Of a DNA stretch of 64,000 nucleotides, positions 23,799 to 36,000 are shown one piece after another. This DNA comes from Berberis thunbergii (taxonomy: Eukaryota > Streptophyta > Magnoliopsida > Ranunculales > Berberidaceae), in the NCBI GenBank assembly GCA_003290165.1, contig QNQO01010689.1, positions 1 to 64,000 on the forward strand, given 5' to 3'. A program made the position numbers and the translations under genes. The first letter of the stretch is position 1. Each line of letters opens with the position of its first letter. The notes beneath the pieces are model-generated. The model was not told the DNA's origin, made no database searches, and saw only the letters and a program-made list of their open reading frames with translations.

Positions 23799-25809
23799 AT
23801 GGTTGCAGCAGCCATACCAACATCATGTCAGCTCCTCTTCTCCACCACCGCCCGCCTTCCACTTTCCTGTTCCAACCTCTCTATCTTGGATAGCAAAACC
23901 GCCACTACATTTCTCTCATTGATCAATAACAAGAGATCCAGTGGAGTAAGATGTGAGGCAGTAGGGACAACACAGGCAGAGACAAAGAAGAGTAGTTCGT
24001 TTGAGATACAAACGTTGACAGGGTGGTTATTGAAGCAAGAACAAGCAGGGGTCATAGACGCGGAGCTCACTATAGTTTTATCTAGCATTTCTATGGCTTG
24101 TAAGCAGATAGCTTCATTGGTGCAGAGAGCTAGTATCTCTAATTTGACTGGAGTGCAGGGGGCTGTTAATATTCAGGGTGAAGATCAAAAGAAACTCGAC
24201 GTCGTCTCTAATCAGGTATTTTATCTATGAATGTCCTCCTTCACAACCATCACTGTTACAATATTTAACATCTTTCTTTACAACTGTCATACAGAAAATA
24301 CTTGTGAATACCTTCCCTTACATAATGGCTTTAAAAGACAATCATAATGGTAATTTAGATGATAGTCAGGGCCACCTCATACTACTGAGACTAAACTTCA
24401 CTCCAATTGTCCATGGTGTCGACCACTTCATGTATGATACATCTGCCTTTTGTAATAGCTTAAGGTTTTAGAATAGATGGAAATTTAAGATGCATGGCTT
24501 CAGATCATTAGTCAATTATTCCTTTTTCTAGTTATTTTCAAAGGCTTGTAACATGGCCAAAACAATGCTGAAGTCTCTCATAAAATGCTGTGCCATGTTC
24601 TATCCACTCAAATGAGTAGAAGTGATACTAAACACTTTCAAGCAAATCGATGTAGTATATGTTTTGCCTTCCCCTTGGGGAGTGAGTAGCTAGCGTTCTT
24701 AATGTCAGTTATAGATCATCTAGCTAATGCCAGCACGGGAAGGAAAATAACATTGACTTAAAGCATGTCAGCTTTACAAGTAGAATAGGCATCGGAAATC
24801 TTCACAGTTAAATAAAGATTCTAATTGCCTATGAACCATGCAGGTGTTCTCTAATTGCCTCAAGTCAAGTGGAAGAACAGGTATCATTGCATCAGAGGAA
24901 GAGGATGTACCAGTTGCTGTGGAAGAAAGTTACTCAGGTAACTACATTGTTGTGTTTGATCCACTTGATGGGTCATCCAACATCGATGCTGCTGTCTCCA
25001 CTGGATCTATTTTTGGCATCTACAGTCCCAATGATGAATGCCTAGCTGATGTCAATGACAGTGCCACGGTAACTCTCATTTGGAATATAATTTCTCTGTT
25101 ATTTTAGCCTCACTTGCTATGTCTAATTCAGTTATTATATGGCATAATGCAGCTGGAACAAGTGGAGCAGAGGTGTGTCGTTAACGTGTGTCAACCTGGA
25201 AGTAACTTATTAGCTGCTGGATACTGCATGTACTCTAGCTCTGTAATCTTTGTGCTCTCTATAGGGAAAGGGGTGTACTCGTTCACCTTGGATCCAATGT
25301 ATGGCGAATTTATCTTGACACAAGAGAAGATTCAGATACCTAAGTCGGGTAAAATATATTCTTTCAATGAAGGTAACTACCAAATGTGGGATGATAAACT
25401 CAAAAAGTACATCGACAGTCTCAAGGACCCTGGCCCCAGTGGTAAACCATACTCTGCAAGATACATCGGAAGTCTTGTTGGTGATTTCCACCGTACTCTA
25501 CTTTATGGTGGCATCTATGGGTACCCCAGGGATGCAAAGAGCAAAAATGGGAAGTTGAGACTTCTCTATGAATGTGCACCAATGAGCTACTTAGTTGAAC
25601 AAGCCGGTGGCAAAGGATCAGACGGACACTCACGAGTACTTGATATTCAACCAACAGAGGTGAGCATGAGCTTAGTTACCAGATAAACAGTTACATTAAA
25701 CATGGAAGTGAACTAACTAATATATGTTGCTTTGCAGATTCATCAACGAGTTCCTCTTTACATTGGAAGTGTGGACGAAGTGGAGAAACTGGAGAAGTTC
25801 TTGGCTTGA
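23799..25809 (+). CDS. Plastid fructose-1,6-bisphosphatase, four exons
   Basis: Exons 23799-24215, 24844-25068, 25153-25659 and 25738-25809 join at GT-AG sites in phase 0 and encode 406 residues. The start context is ACCATGG. Residues 1 to about 57 are Ser/Thr-rich and end near GVRCEAVG, a plausible chloroplast transit peptide. The body follows plant FBPase: TLTGWLLKQEQAGVIDAEL, the metal-binding motif FDPLDGSSNID, GSLVGDFHRTLLYGGIYGYP and ECAPMSYLVEQAGGKGSDGH. Cys205, Cys222 and Cys227 (NDEC, EQRCVVNVC) match the thioredoxin-regulated loop of the redox-controlled plastid form. The enzyme turns fructose-1,6-bisphosphate into fructose-6-phosphate and phosphate in the Calvin cycle. No break was seen. 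Confidence 0.95.
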
Positions 25810-26633
25810 TAAAATGTCAAATATCTATTTCTTTTATCAAGAGGATAAAACTGAAGTTGAACAGACAAGCTTGGGAGAGGCCTAAACTGATCAATACTCA
25901 CAATTTTTTTGTAAACCTTCTTATAAGCAAGCAATGCCTATATTGGTCTGCCCATCAAGCTTTGTTTGATTATTAATTAGTCTAGATGTCAGGCAAGAAC
26001 CAAGACAGATAACCGATTAGTATACAAGAAAACACCTCTCGTTACCCTTATTGTCACATCCTAGTCCCACGTCCTCAATAAACTTCAAGCAATATGTAGG
26101 ATGAAGGATGCAATTCTGTTAAGTAAATGAGCCTCCTCCAAATTGAAAAATATCCAAAGAACCTGAATAGTAACTAGCGGACCTGCACTAGCCTGTTCAA
26201 GCTATTTCAACCTTCAACTTCTATTGAACCCCTCTCCTGGTGAGTGTATGAATACTCTTTAACATGCTCAAGTATGGAATGTTTCATGCTAGTTGACCAC
26301 AAACAACCAAAGTGTAATACCAACACAAAGAAAAGCTCTGAATTTAATCAAGAAAGATCATTTATATTAGTTTGGCTATGTAACATATCAAACTTGCCCA
26401 GACCACAAATTAGGTTTGCTGTCAGTGAAACCACAAAAAACAAAAGAGGGGTGTCAAAGCTAAAACGGCAGGGCAAGCAAATGTCAATATGAAAAGGAGT
26501 TATGTTAAGAGAGTTAGTACTAAATGACCTAGCAATCAGCTTAGACCTATAAGCAAAGGTTACCATCTCTTGTCATTTGAAATACTAGAGCTGATACAAT
26601 GCCATCCCTACAATCCTTCAACTGTTAAGCGAG
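25810..26633. other. Gap between two convergent genes
   Basis: Holds the 3' flank of FBPase (plus strand) and of the LisH-like gene (minus strand). AATAAA-like words occur, for example CCTCAATAAACTTC near 26075. No further gene was seen. Confidence 0.5.
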
Positions 26634-29600
26634 TCAGTTTGTTGCCACGAGATTTTCTTGGTCCAATGAAGGGCTTCTTTGATTCTTGGCTGCAAAACCA
26701 TCAATATCAGTAACATTGGTCAAAACCTCACTTTTTCAAAAAAAAAACAGGAGAAGAACAAAATGAGATAGTAAAATACCAGGACTAGTAATTTTTATGC
26801 TCTGTGTTATAGATTTTACTGAACCAAAAGAATCTGAACCTGGATACAGCCAAAAAGAAATTCATAAATCCCCGTAGAACATTAACAAAAGAAATTATTT
26901 TAATTATTAGAAGGAAAAAACAAAAGCAGAGGAAGGTGTAGATGAGTTACCTTGAATGTTCACATCTTTTTCACAAAGAACTTCGGTAAAACTTGACCGA
27001 TGTTCTACAACAAATTGATTTGTCTCTGAACTTCCATCCCCTGACCCATGCGGTGAACTGCACATAAAACATCATAATTAAAATGGGTCTTAATAGGTGT
27101 ATCAGTAAACGAAAATGAGCACGAACTATCATACCCTAAGGTATCAGTTGCAGGGCTCAAGCCTTGCTCCGAGTCAAAACCAATATCGACTAGAAAGTCC
27201 GATAGAGAGAAATCAGCTCCTAAAATATCAAAATCAGGGATATCCATGCTGAAAAGGTCTTCTCCACTGGGCTCAGGCATAGGCGTCTCAGCTGTCATGG
27301 GCTTCTCAGAGCTCGTTGACACATCAAAGGCACCAAAATCTAATCTTCCTTTTACATGATCTCTTGTTCCTGCCTTCTTGTTATTTGTTTTGTTGGGTGA
27401 GCAAGAAATGTAATGGCTTCTTTCAAATGAATAGCAGGCTACATGTTTTGCAGGGCTCAATGTAACTGTGTTGGAGGGCATAGGACAGTATGTTGGAGTG
27501 ATCTGAGAGGTATTGCTGCATGCAGAGTTTGCAAGAGTAGAAGTCTCCACAAGAGAAATTGATTTGTCAACTTGAGAAGTAATTGCTTGTGGAGAGGTTT
27601 TTGGATTAGGTGAATCGTCCTGGAGAGTAGGAGAAGGCTGTTTGAACAAGCACTTCCCGACAGAGAACTGCTGAGCTGAACCCCCACTTGGGGAACAATT
27701 ACGAGGTGCAGGTTGAACTGAAAGTGATTGTTGGTAGACATTTCCTGGACTAGTATTTATGTTTTGTGACTGCAAAGGCATCTTAGAACCTAGAAGGAAT
27801 TAAAACCAAATAATAAATCAATGATAGAGCTAAAGGAATTTCAAAGAGTATTTCAATATTTTGTACTAATAAAAAGCTACAAAAGAACTTACCCATAGGC
27901 ACAGATGGTTTTCTGGGTATTTGACTGCATGTCCTCTTTGCAGATGGAGTGATATCATGGGCAGTTCTTGAACCCTTCCTTTTATTTTGAGAGACCAGAC
28001 TGGAAGTTGGACTAGAGAAATTTGTGTGTTCGATACTGGTGTTTGAAATCCATGGCATGGAGTTCATGGAGGGAGTTCTGCTTGCGGTATAACCTGTTGA
28101 CACAGGAATTAGAAATAACATATCAGAGCATGTAGTTGCAACTAAAGTGAAATACTTGTAAATGCCCAAATTAATAATCTCCTTTCCTTGAAAGAGTCTT
28201 CTTTTTATAACCCAATCAGCAAAGAAAAAACAGGAATAACATCGTGTAACAGTCATTTTCTTTTCATAATTATGTAGAAGTAAAATGTATTTGGCTATTA
28301 GAAGAAACCACCTAATCGAAATCACTATTCTCTTAACTAATCATGAAGGTGACTTCACAAAATCCCAAAGTAAAATATACAAACATAATGTATTACTAGT
28401 TGTGATGATACAGAAAGGGGTAGTTCAAAACATTTTCTATAAACGTGAAATGATTTTAGGGTCAATCACACAAAGATCCAAGTGTTTACTGCATCTTTAT
28501 ATTTGTGTTTCTGTTAGGATACCAATCCTATTTAGTATTTACTTGATATTAGAATGTCTTAGTTATAACAATATTCTATTTAGGGAATATTAGCTTGTTT
28601 TGAATTAGGAGTTATTGTTTGATTAGAATTAGAATTGAATTCAATTAGGAAGTATTATTCTTTGCTTTCAGTTATAAATACATATGATGTAATAGAGTTT
28701 AGGCAAGCAATACAAGTTTTATTTAATTTATTTGGTGGCTGATCCCCAATCAAAGGATCTAGGTGGTTTGATCTCCAATCAAAAGGTCAAGGTCTCTATT
28801 ATCTGGTATCAGAGCATCATCGATTCTGAGCCAAATTTTTTTTCTTGTTCCTTCATTCTTCACCCTCCACACAACCTCCGATCTCCCAGGTTTTCATCCC
28901 CACAAAAAAAAAAAAAAAAAAAAAAAAATTACCTCGCAACAGCTCCGCCGTCACCATCATCCTCAGCATCCGCCGTCGCCATCATCCTCAGCATCATCTC
29001 CGATTCAGATCCCTTCGCAGCAACCGCCATCGCATCAGCCCCTTCGCCCTTACAACAACACCTTTCCGCCATCGCATCAGCCCCCTTCGCCCTAGCAACA
29101 GCACCCCTCCGCCTCGCCTCATCAACCCTTCACCAGAGCTTTGTTCATCCTTCCTTCCGCGCTTCCCCCAATTGCAGTGCTTCCCGTTTCAGCGCCTCTT
29201 CTTCTTCCACGGATCCAGCTTCATCGATTCCTGATTCCAGGTTCCAGCGAGGCCTAATTCTAGCACTCTCCGAGCTTCGTCCAAGAGCACTTCATCCAAC
29301 TCCTTGCTCCTTGTTTAAAACAAGCGCTTCCTCGACTCCAGAATTCACCGATTTCTTTCAATTTCAATTATCATGACGGTTTCTGAATTACAAGAGCAGG
29401 TCAATGCGCTTACTGCTAAGGTTACTGGGATTACATCCCACCTTCATACCCTTGAGGCCACTAATGCCACTATTCTTGAGGCATTAAAGAATCTCCAACC
29501 ATGTCGTCCGGCACCATATGCGCAACCGGATCAACAACGGCCAATTATTCCTATTTCGGGCAAGGGCCTCCGTATTGATTTACCCCGTTTCGACGGAACT

Positions 29601-32600
29601 GATCCGTATGGTTGGTTATTTCAGGCCGAGCAGTACCAAGAACTCAATGGACTTTCCAGCGAACAGATGCTACCCATTGCCGCTCTTCACCTTCAGGGTG
29701 ATGCCAACTCTTGGTATCGATGGATTCGCCAATCACTCGGCACACTAACGTGGCCACAGTTTTCGAAAGCTCTTTGCTCTCGCTTTGGTTCTCGCGAACA
29801 TATCGACCCGTGTAGTTCTCTTTCCAAGTTAGTTCAACGAGGCACGGTTCGCTCATTTATTACCGAGTTCGAAAAGCTATCTAATTTGGTGCCCGGGTTA
29901 TCTGAACCACATCAGATTAGCATGTTTCTATCAGGTTTGCGTGTTGATATTCAAGCCGGCGTTCGGATGTTACACCCTACCAGTATTACACATGCTTTTG
30001 AGTTGGCTTTATGTCAAGAAGATGCCATTAATGCTACTCGATCTACAGGGCCTGTCCAACATTTTGCTAACCCAGTGCCTGCTACGAATCCTTCAACGCC
30101 AGTTACTAGTATCCCAGCAGGTGTTAAACGTCTGTCATGGGCTGAACAACAAGACCGTCGTGCCAAAGGACTTTGCTTTAACTGCGATGCAGTATATACG
30201 CGTGGCCATCGTTGTCCTCAGCCCCACGTTTTGCTCCTTGAGGGTAATAAGGAATACGAAGACGATTCTGATGTTGACCCTCCTATTCTGGATCATACTT
30301 TATCTGAACCTCCTCTAGGGATTTCTCTTCATGCTCTTCTCGGGTCCCCACGGCCTGAAATCATGTGTCTCACTGGACAATTAAATCACAGGACTGTTAC
30401 TGTCCTTGTTGACTCTGGTTCAACTCATAATTGTTTGCACCCGTCTTTTGCCAAACAATGTGGGTTTCCAATCCACCAAGATAGTGTTTTCCGCGTCATG
30501 CTTGCGGATGGTGGCCACTTGCATAGTCCAGGCTCTTGTCGGGATGTTTCCCTTAGATTACAAGATTATGAGTTCCACGACAACTTCTTACTCCTTGGTA
30601 TCACTGGATGTGATGTGGTTCTAGGTGCTGAATGGCTTCGCTCTTTGGGTGTTATTAATTGGGACTTTTCCAAGCTGATTATGACATTCTCGGTGGCAAA
30701 TCGTACTTATTCATTAATTGGCGACAATTCTCCTATGGTCTTGGATAATACCCCGGTCCATTGTTCTTTACCAGATGATTCTCCAGTCAATGTTCGACCA
30801 TATCGTTATCCTCACTTTCGAAAGGCCGACTTTGATAACGTTGTATCTAATTTGAAGGTTGCAGGCCTTATTCGAGCCAGTACCAACCATTATTCTTCGT
30901 CAGTTCTCTTGGTTCAATACACGGATGGTTCTTGGCGCATGTGTGTTGACTATCGAGCCCTTAATAAATTCACTATTCAGGACCGCTGGCTTATCAAGTG
31001 GACCAGAGTAACTACATACGGGCTTATCAAGTCGACCAGCCCCTTGTGGCGGAAGCTACTTGGAAAGACTACGAGCAGTTCGTGTACGTTTTCTGGGTTT
31101 TCAGGCTTGTGGACAAGCCTTGTTTCAAGCGGCGTGGGATGTTAGGATACCAATCCTATTTAGTATTTACTTGATATTAGAATGTCTTAGTTATAACAAT
31201 ATTCTATTTAGGGAATATTAGCTTGTTTTGAATTAGGAGTTATTGTTTGATTAGAATTAGAATTGAATTCAATTAGGAAATATTATTCTTTGCTTTCAGT
31301 TATAAATACATATGATGTAATAGAGTTTAGGCAAGCAATACAAGTTTTATTTAATTTATTTGGTGGCTGATCCCCAATCAAAGGATCTAGGTGGTTTGAT
31401 CTCCAATCAAAAGGTCAAGGTCTCTATTAGTTTCAATCATTTTGAAACTAGTATCGCTTCACAGTCTCACTCGTACCTAGGGTTTTACAAGCAGATCCAA
31501 AATTACAAGTAAATAAACCATCAATTGACAATGTCCACTTATGAATTTGTTTCCTGATTGGGTGATGTACAAAATAAATGCTCATTTACAAATTTCCCTA
31601 AAACTTGTCAAGATCCACTTCCTTGTCCCCATTTGACCTAATAATCAGTTCATTACATTAAGGGCTAAACACGGCTCAAACCCCTAGATTTTGATGGAAA
31701 GACCCAATGTAAGGTCTTGACAAACTTCTAAGGAAACAAATTAAACAAATGTGAGCCAAATATTCAATAATTAAACAGATCTGAACCGATTACTCAAAAA
31801 GCAAATCACGATGGTTTCAAAGGAGACTAAACTAAAGAAAATTCAGAGAGAGAGAGTGTGTGATCAAAATAGTACCTGGAGAGGAACCCATTTTGGGGTT
31901 CGATTGAGGAAGTGAAACCATAGATTTCGAAGTAGAGCCCGGAATGGGAGGCGAAGAAACGCCTGCATTAGTAGTGTTATAAGCGTTCATAACATCCTTC
32001 ATACCCTGCAACAACTCCCGAACCCTCAATTTCTCTTGCTCCGACACCACTTTCTGCCCCTTCAAACATATGTACTCGTCCAACATCTCCCCCAAACTCA
32101 ACAAACTCTTGGGCGCCTGCAATCAAATCAAACCTTAGCAAAAAAAAAAAAAAACACCCCAAATGACGAAATGGAGAGAGAGAGAATGTTGGGAGATTTG
32201 GAAGAAGTAGAATTTAACAAAGACTAACATCGATATTCAATTACAAATTTTAATAGACTGAAAATTTTTTAAATATTTCAAAGGAGTTTATAAAATTCAC
32301 TAAAGTTTGATATATTTTAAGTTAATAAATTTTGTGAATTTTATAGAATTTACTGGATTTTGATGAATTTTTATTATTAAATTTTCTGAATTTTATAAAG
32401 GATTGTATTGATTTCTATAAATTCTTATGAATATGTTATTAATCATAGGAAGTTATGAAATAACGTCACCTACATTGTTATTCATATCAACACAAATCAT
32501 AAAACATCCCTTTAATATCAATAAAACAATCGTTTATATGCTACGTGAATTTTATTTAAAATTAAAAAAAATTCAAATACATTGAATATGATCCAAAAGT

Positions 32601-33015
32601 AATACAAATAACTATTTTTCTTTTGAAAAAAAGAAATAATGCAAATAATTTCTTTTGAGGATTCTCACTTAATACTTTTTTTGGGAACACCTTAAACTTG
32701 TATGTGCAAGCAAAAATAAAATACAGATGTATACATAAATAACAATTGTTGATATTTTTTTTCTCTAAAGCAAAATGTAGCAGTGGAATAACATCAAATT
32801 CTACTTTAAGTATATACAACAAGCAAAATGTAATCAAAACTTCTACAAATGAATTTTGTAAACGATTACTATGCAGGAAACTTGGAGAAATTCACAGTTT
32901 ATTTTAGCAAACCAAATGTTCATTGGATACAGATAATCTTACCAAAATATTCATAAAAAGAAAAAAAAAATGAAGAGAGGACAAGAAAAAGAAAAAATAA
33001 GAGGAAAAAAATGAG

Positions 33016-33048
<33 letters not shown>

Positions 33049-36000
33049 GAACAAGAACAAAAGAAAAGAGGAAGTGTGGGTGGTGGTGCAGCCAGCGGTG
33101 GTAAGGCATGGTGGTGTGGACGAAAGTTGTGGGGCGAGGTGGTGTTGCTCTTGTGAAGAGAGAAGACAACGGAAAGTGGTGGTGTCTTTGAGTAGATCAC
33201 AAAAATGAGATGGTGATGTTCTTTAGCGAAAATGGTGGTGTTATTTAACAATAGCCAATATAAATCCTTTGAACTATGAGGGTGAGAGGTTGGATTTGGA
33301 ATAACTCTTGTTATATATACTTTTCACTCACAAATCCTTCAAAATCCACAACTTTAACAAATTCATTAAAATCCACTACTTTTTTAATACCCCCTAATTT
33401 TGGTGGACTTTTGAAAATCATGAATTGAATACCCCCTGATTTTAATGGATTATAAAAAAAATCATTTAAAATCTGTATTTGAATACCCCTAAATTTACCT
33501 GTATTGTTTTAAATCCTTAATTGAATACCCATTTTAATGGATTTTAAAATCTTTTATAGTCTATTAAAATCCATAATTGAATACCCCTATAATTTTATTA
33601 ATCTCTCAAAAGTCTCTTACAACTTCACACCTTTACTATGCTCACTAACACTCACTACTACACTTGAGCTTGGTTGCTCCTTTATGCCTACACCTCACAA
33701 CATCTCCCTTATTTATAGTAGTTATAAGGAGGTGAGAGAATTCTAGAGAAGCAATCTCAACCACACATTTTTGCTTCTCTAGAACTCTCTCAAATGTCTA
33801 GAGTATTATAAGTAGAATCATCTAGACATTGAACCATCTAAGGAATACACATGATCTTCTAGATAATGGGTTTGGGCTTTAGGCTTTAAACATTTGGGCT
33901 AGTTAGTGATGATTTTCAACACTCCCCCTCATCACTAACTCCGTTGAAGTTCATGCCAAGTTGTCTCCGAAAGTCTTCGAACTTTGTCGTGCCAAGTCCC
34001 TTAGTGAATATATCTGCTACTTGGTTATCTGTCTTGGTTGTTTGCATCTCTATCTCTTCTTGAAGTACATTCTCTCTAATGAAGTGGTAGTGAACCTCTA
34101 CGTGCTTTGCCATTGCATGGAACATCGGATTTTCAGCTAAGCGTATTGCAGACTAATTATCACAATGCAATGGTATTGCATAATCGACTGACTGGTGAAG
34201 GTCTTTCATTAGTTGTACTAGCCAAGTACTTTCCTGTGCTGCCATAGCTGCTGCTCTGTACACCGCTTCTGTAGTTGAGAGAGATACTGTTGGTTGTCTC
34301 TTGCTACACCAAGTGACTGCTCCTGAACCAAGACTAAACACGTATCATGTAGTCGATCTCCTTGTATCACGATCTCCAACATAATCCGCATCGCAATAGC
34401 CAACCATTTTGCATTCCTCATCTTTCTTGTATAGAAGTCCAATGTCAGTAATACCTTTCACATACCTTAAGATTCTGCGAACTGCTTCGAGATGAGGCTT
34501 CTTCGGCTTCTGCATGAACCGGCTTGCTATTCCAACTGCGTAGGCTATGTCTGGCCGTGTGAGGGTTAGGTAAATTAGGCTCCCGACAAGCTGGCGATAC
34601 ATTGTTGTATCTTCCAAGTCTTTTCCTTTATCAGCACATAACTTAGCATTGGTCTCCATCGGTGTTGAGGTTGGTTTACACTCAAGCATCCCATACTTCT
34701 TCAATAAATCTCGAGCATATTTCTGCTGGCAAAGAAATAAGCCTCTGTTACTTCGTTCTATCTCAAGCCTTAGGAAATGTCTTAATTCTCCTAACTCCTT
34801 CATTTGGAAGCGGATCGCCAAGTTGTTTCGTACTCTTTGAATCTCTTCTGTATCATTTCCAGTGACAATCAGATCATCTACGTATACTAGCACTATTGCT
34901 AATTTTCCTTCCTGGGATTTGATAAATAGGCTGGAGTTTGAATGTGCAACTGAGTAACCGTTTTGAACTAATAACTCCGCCATCTTCCTTTGCCAGGCCC
35001 TTCGTGCTTGCTTCAGTCCGTACAACGTCTTTTTTAGCTTGCAAACATAGTTTTGTTGGGTTTTACACTCAAGCCCCCTCGGTTGTTCCATATATATTTC
35101 TCGGTCAATTTCACTGTGCAGGAACGCGTTTTTCACATCCATTTGCCATAGTTTCCAAGATTTATTTGCTGCTAGTGAAAGTAGAACCCCGACCGTAGTA
35201 ATCTTGGCTACTGGACTGAATGTTTCATCGTAATCCAACCCATATTGCTGTGAGAACCCTCGAACTACCAATCGAGCCTTGTACCGTTCTATCTAGTCAT
35301 CAAAATGAGTCTTTATCTTATAGACCCATTTACATGATATGGGCTTTACATCCTTTGGTTTTGGTACCAAGTCCCAAGTTTGATTTTGCTCCAGGGCTTG
35401 GATTTCTTCTTCCATTGCATTTCTCCATTCCAGACTCTGAGATGCTTCTTCAAATGTTGCGGGCTTCTTAATGTTGTGTTATTCAGTCACAACATTTGCA
35501 TACTTTGGATTGGGCTTGCGTTGTCTAGTTGTCCTTCTTAACTGTTGGCCCACATCTTCTTCACTTTCTTGAACTTCTTCTGGTGTTCTTTTATATATAC
35601 CAGTCTGCCATGGGCTTGAAGATGTACTTGGTATTTTGGGTGAGCTTGGTCGTACTTCTTCTTCATCATTTGCAGGTGATGACTCATTTTCCTGCATTTC
35701 CTCTTGTGGACTTTTGGAGTCTGGCAGAAGTAGTTGTTGTGTAGACCACCACGATGAAGCTTCGTCAAACACCACGTTCCTTGATGCATAACACCGCCCG
35801 GTTGTAGGATTGCAACATTTCCACCCTTTTCTTTGACTGTCGCATCCCACAAAGATGCAACGAATAGCCTTCTTATCGAACTTACTTATTAGGTGATCAG
35901 GCACGAACACATAGCACACACATCCGAATACTCGGAAGTGACTCACCGTAGGCTTGGTATGCCATAACTTTTGGAACGGTGAAAAAAATCTAGTTTTTCT

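Larger units (their letters stand above)
28512..31429 (+). mobile_element. Young, internally deleted chromovirus, TSD GTTTC
   Basis: Two 290-bp LTRs (28512-28801 and 31140-31429) differ at one position that I can see (a G/A change near 28652). The element is flanked by GTTTC on both sides (28507-28511 and 31430-31434), a perfect 5-bp duplication. A canonical primer site follows the 5' LTR. The internal region keeps gag, protease and the start of reverse transcriptase, then jumps to the last part of a chromodomain-like tail, so most of RT plus all of RNase H and integrase are missing. It needs proteins from another copy. It lies in intron 2 of the LisH-like gene, opposite in direction. Confidence 0.9.

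Noticed and set aside
28732..29376. 214-codon plus ORF before the gag start
   Set aside because: It spans the LTR, the A25 run and the Ser/Pro-like leader. It has no motif and overlaps the true gag start.
32904..33251. Ile-, Tyr- and Phe-rich ORFs on both strands
   Set aside because: They come from the AAT microsatellite and a pyrimidine-rich tract in the TIR element.
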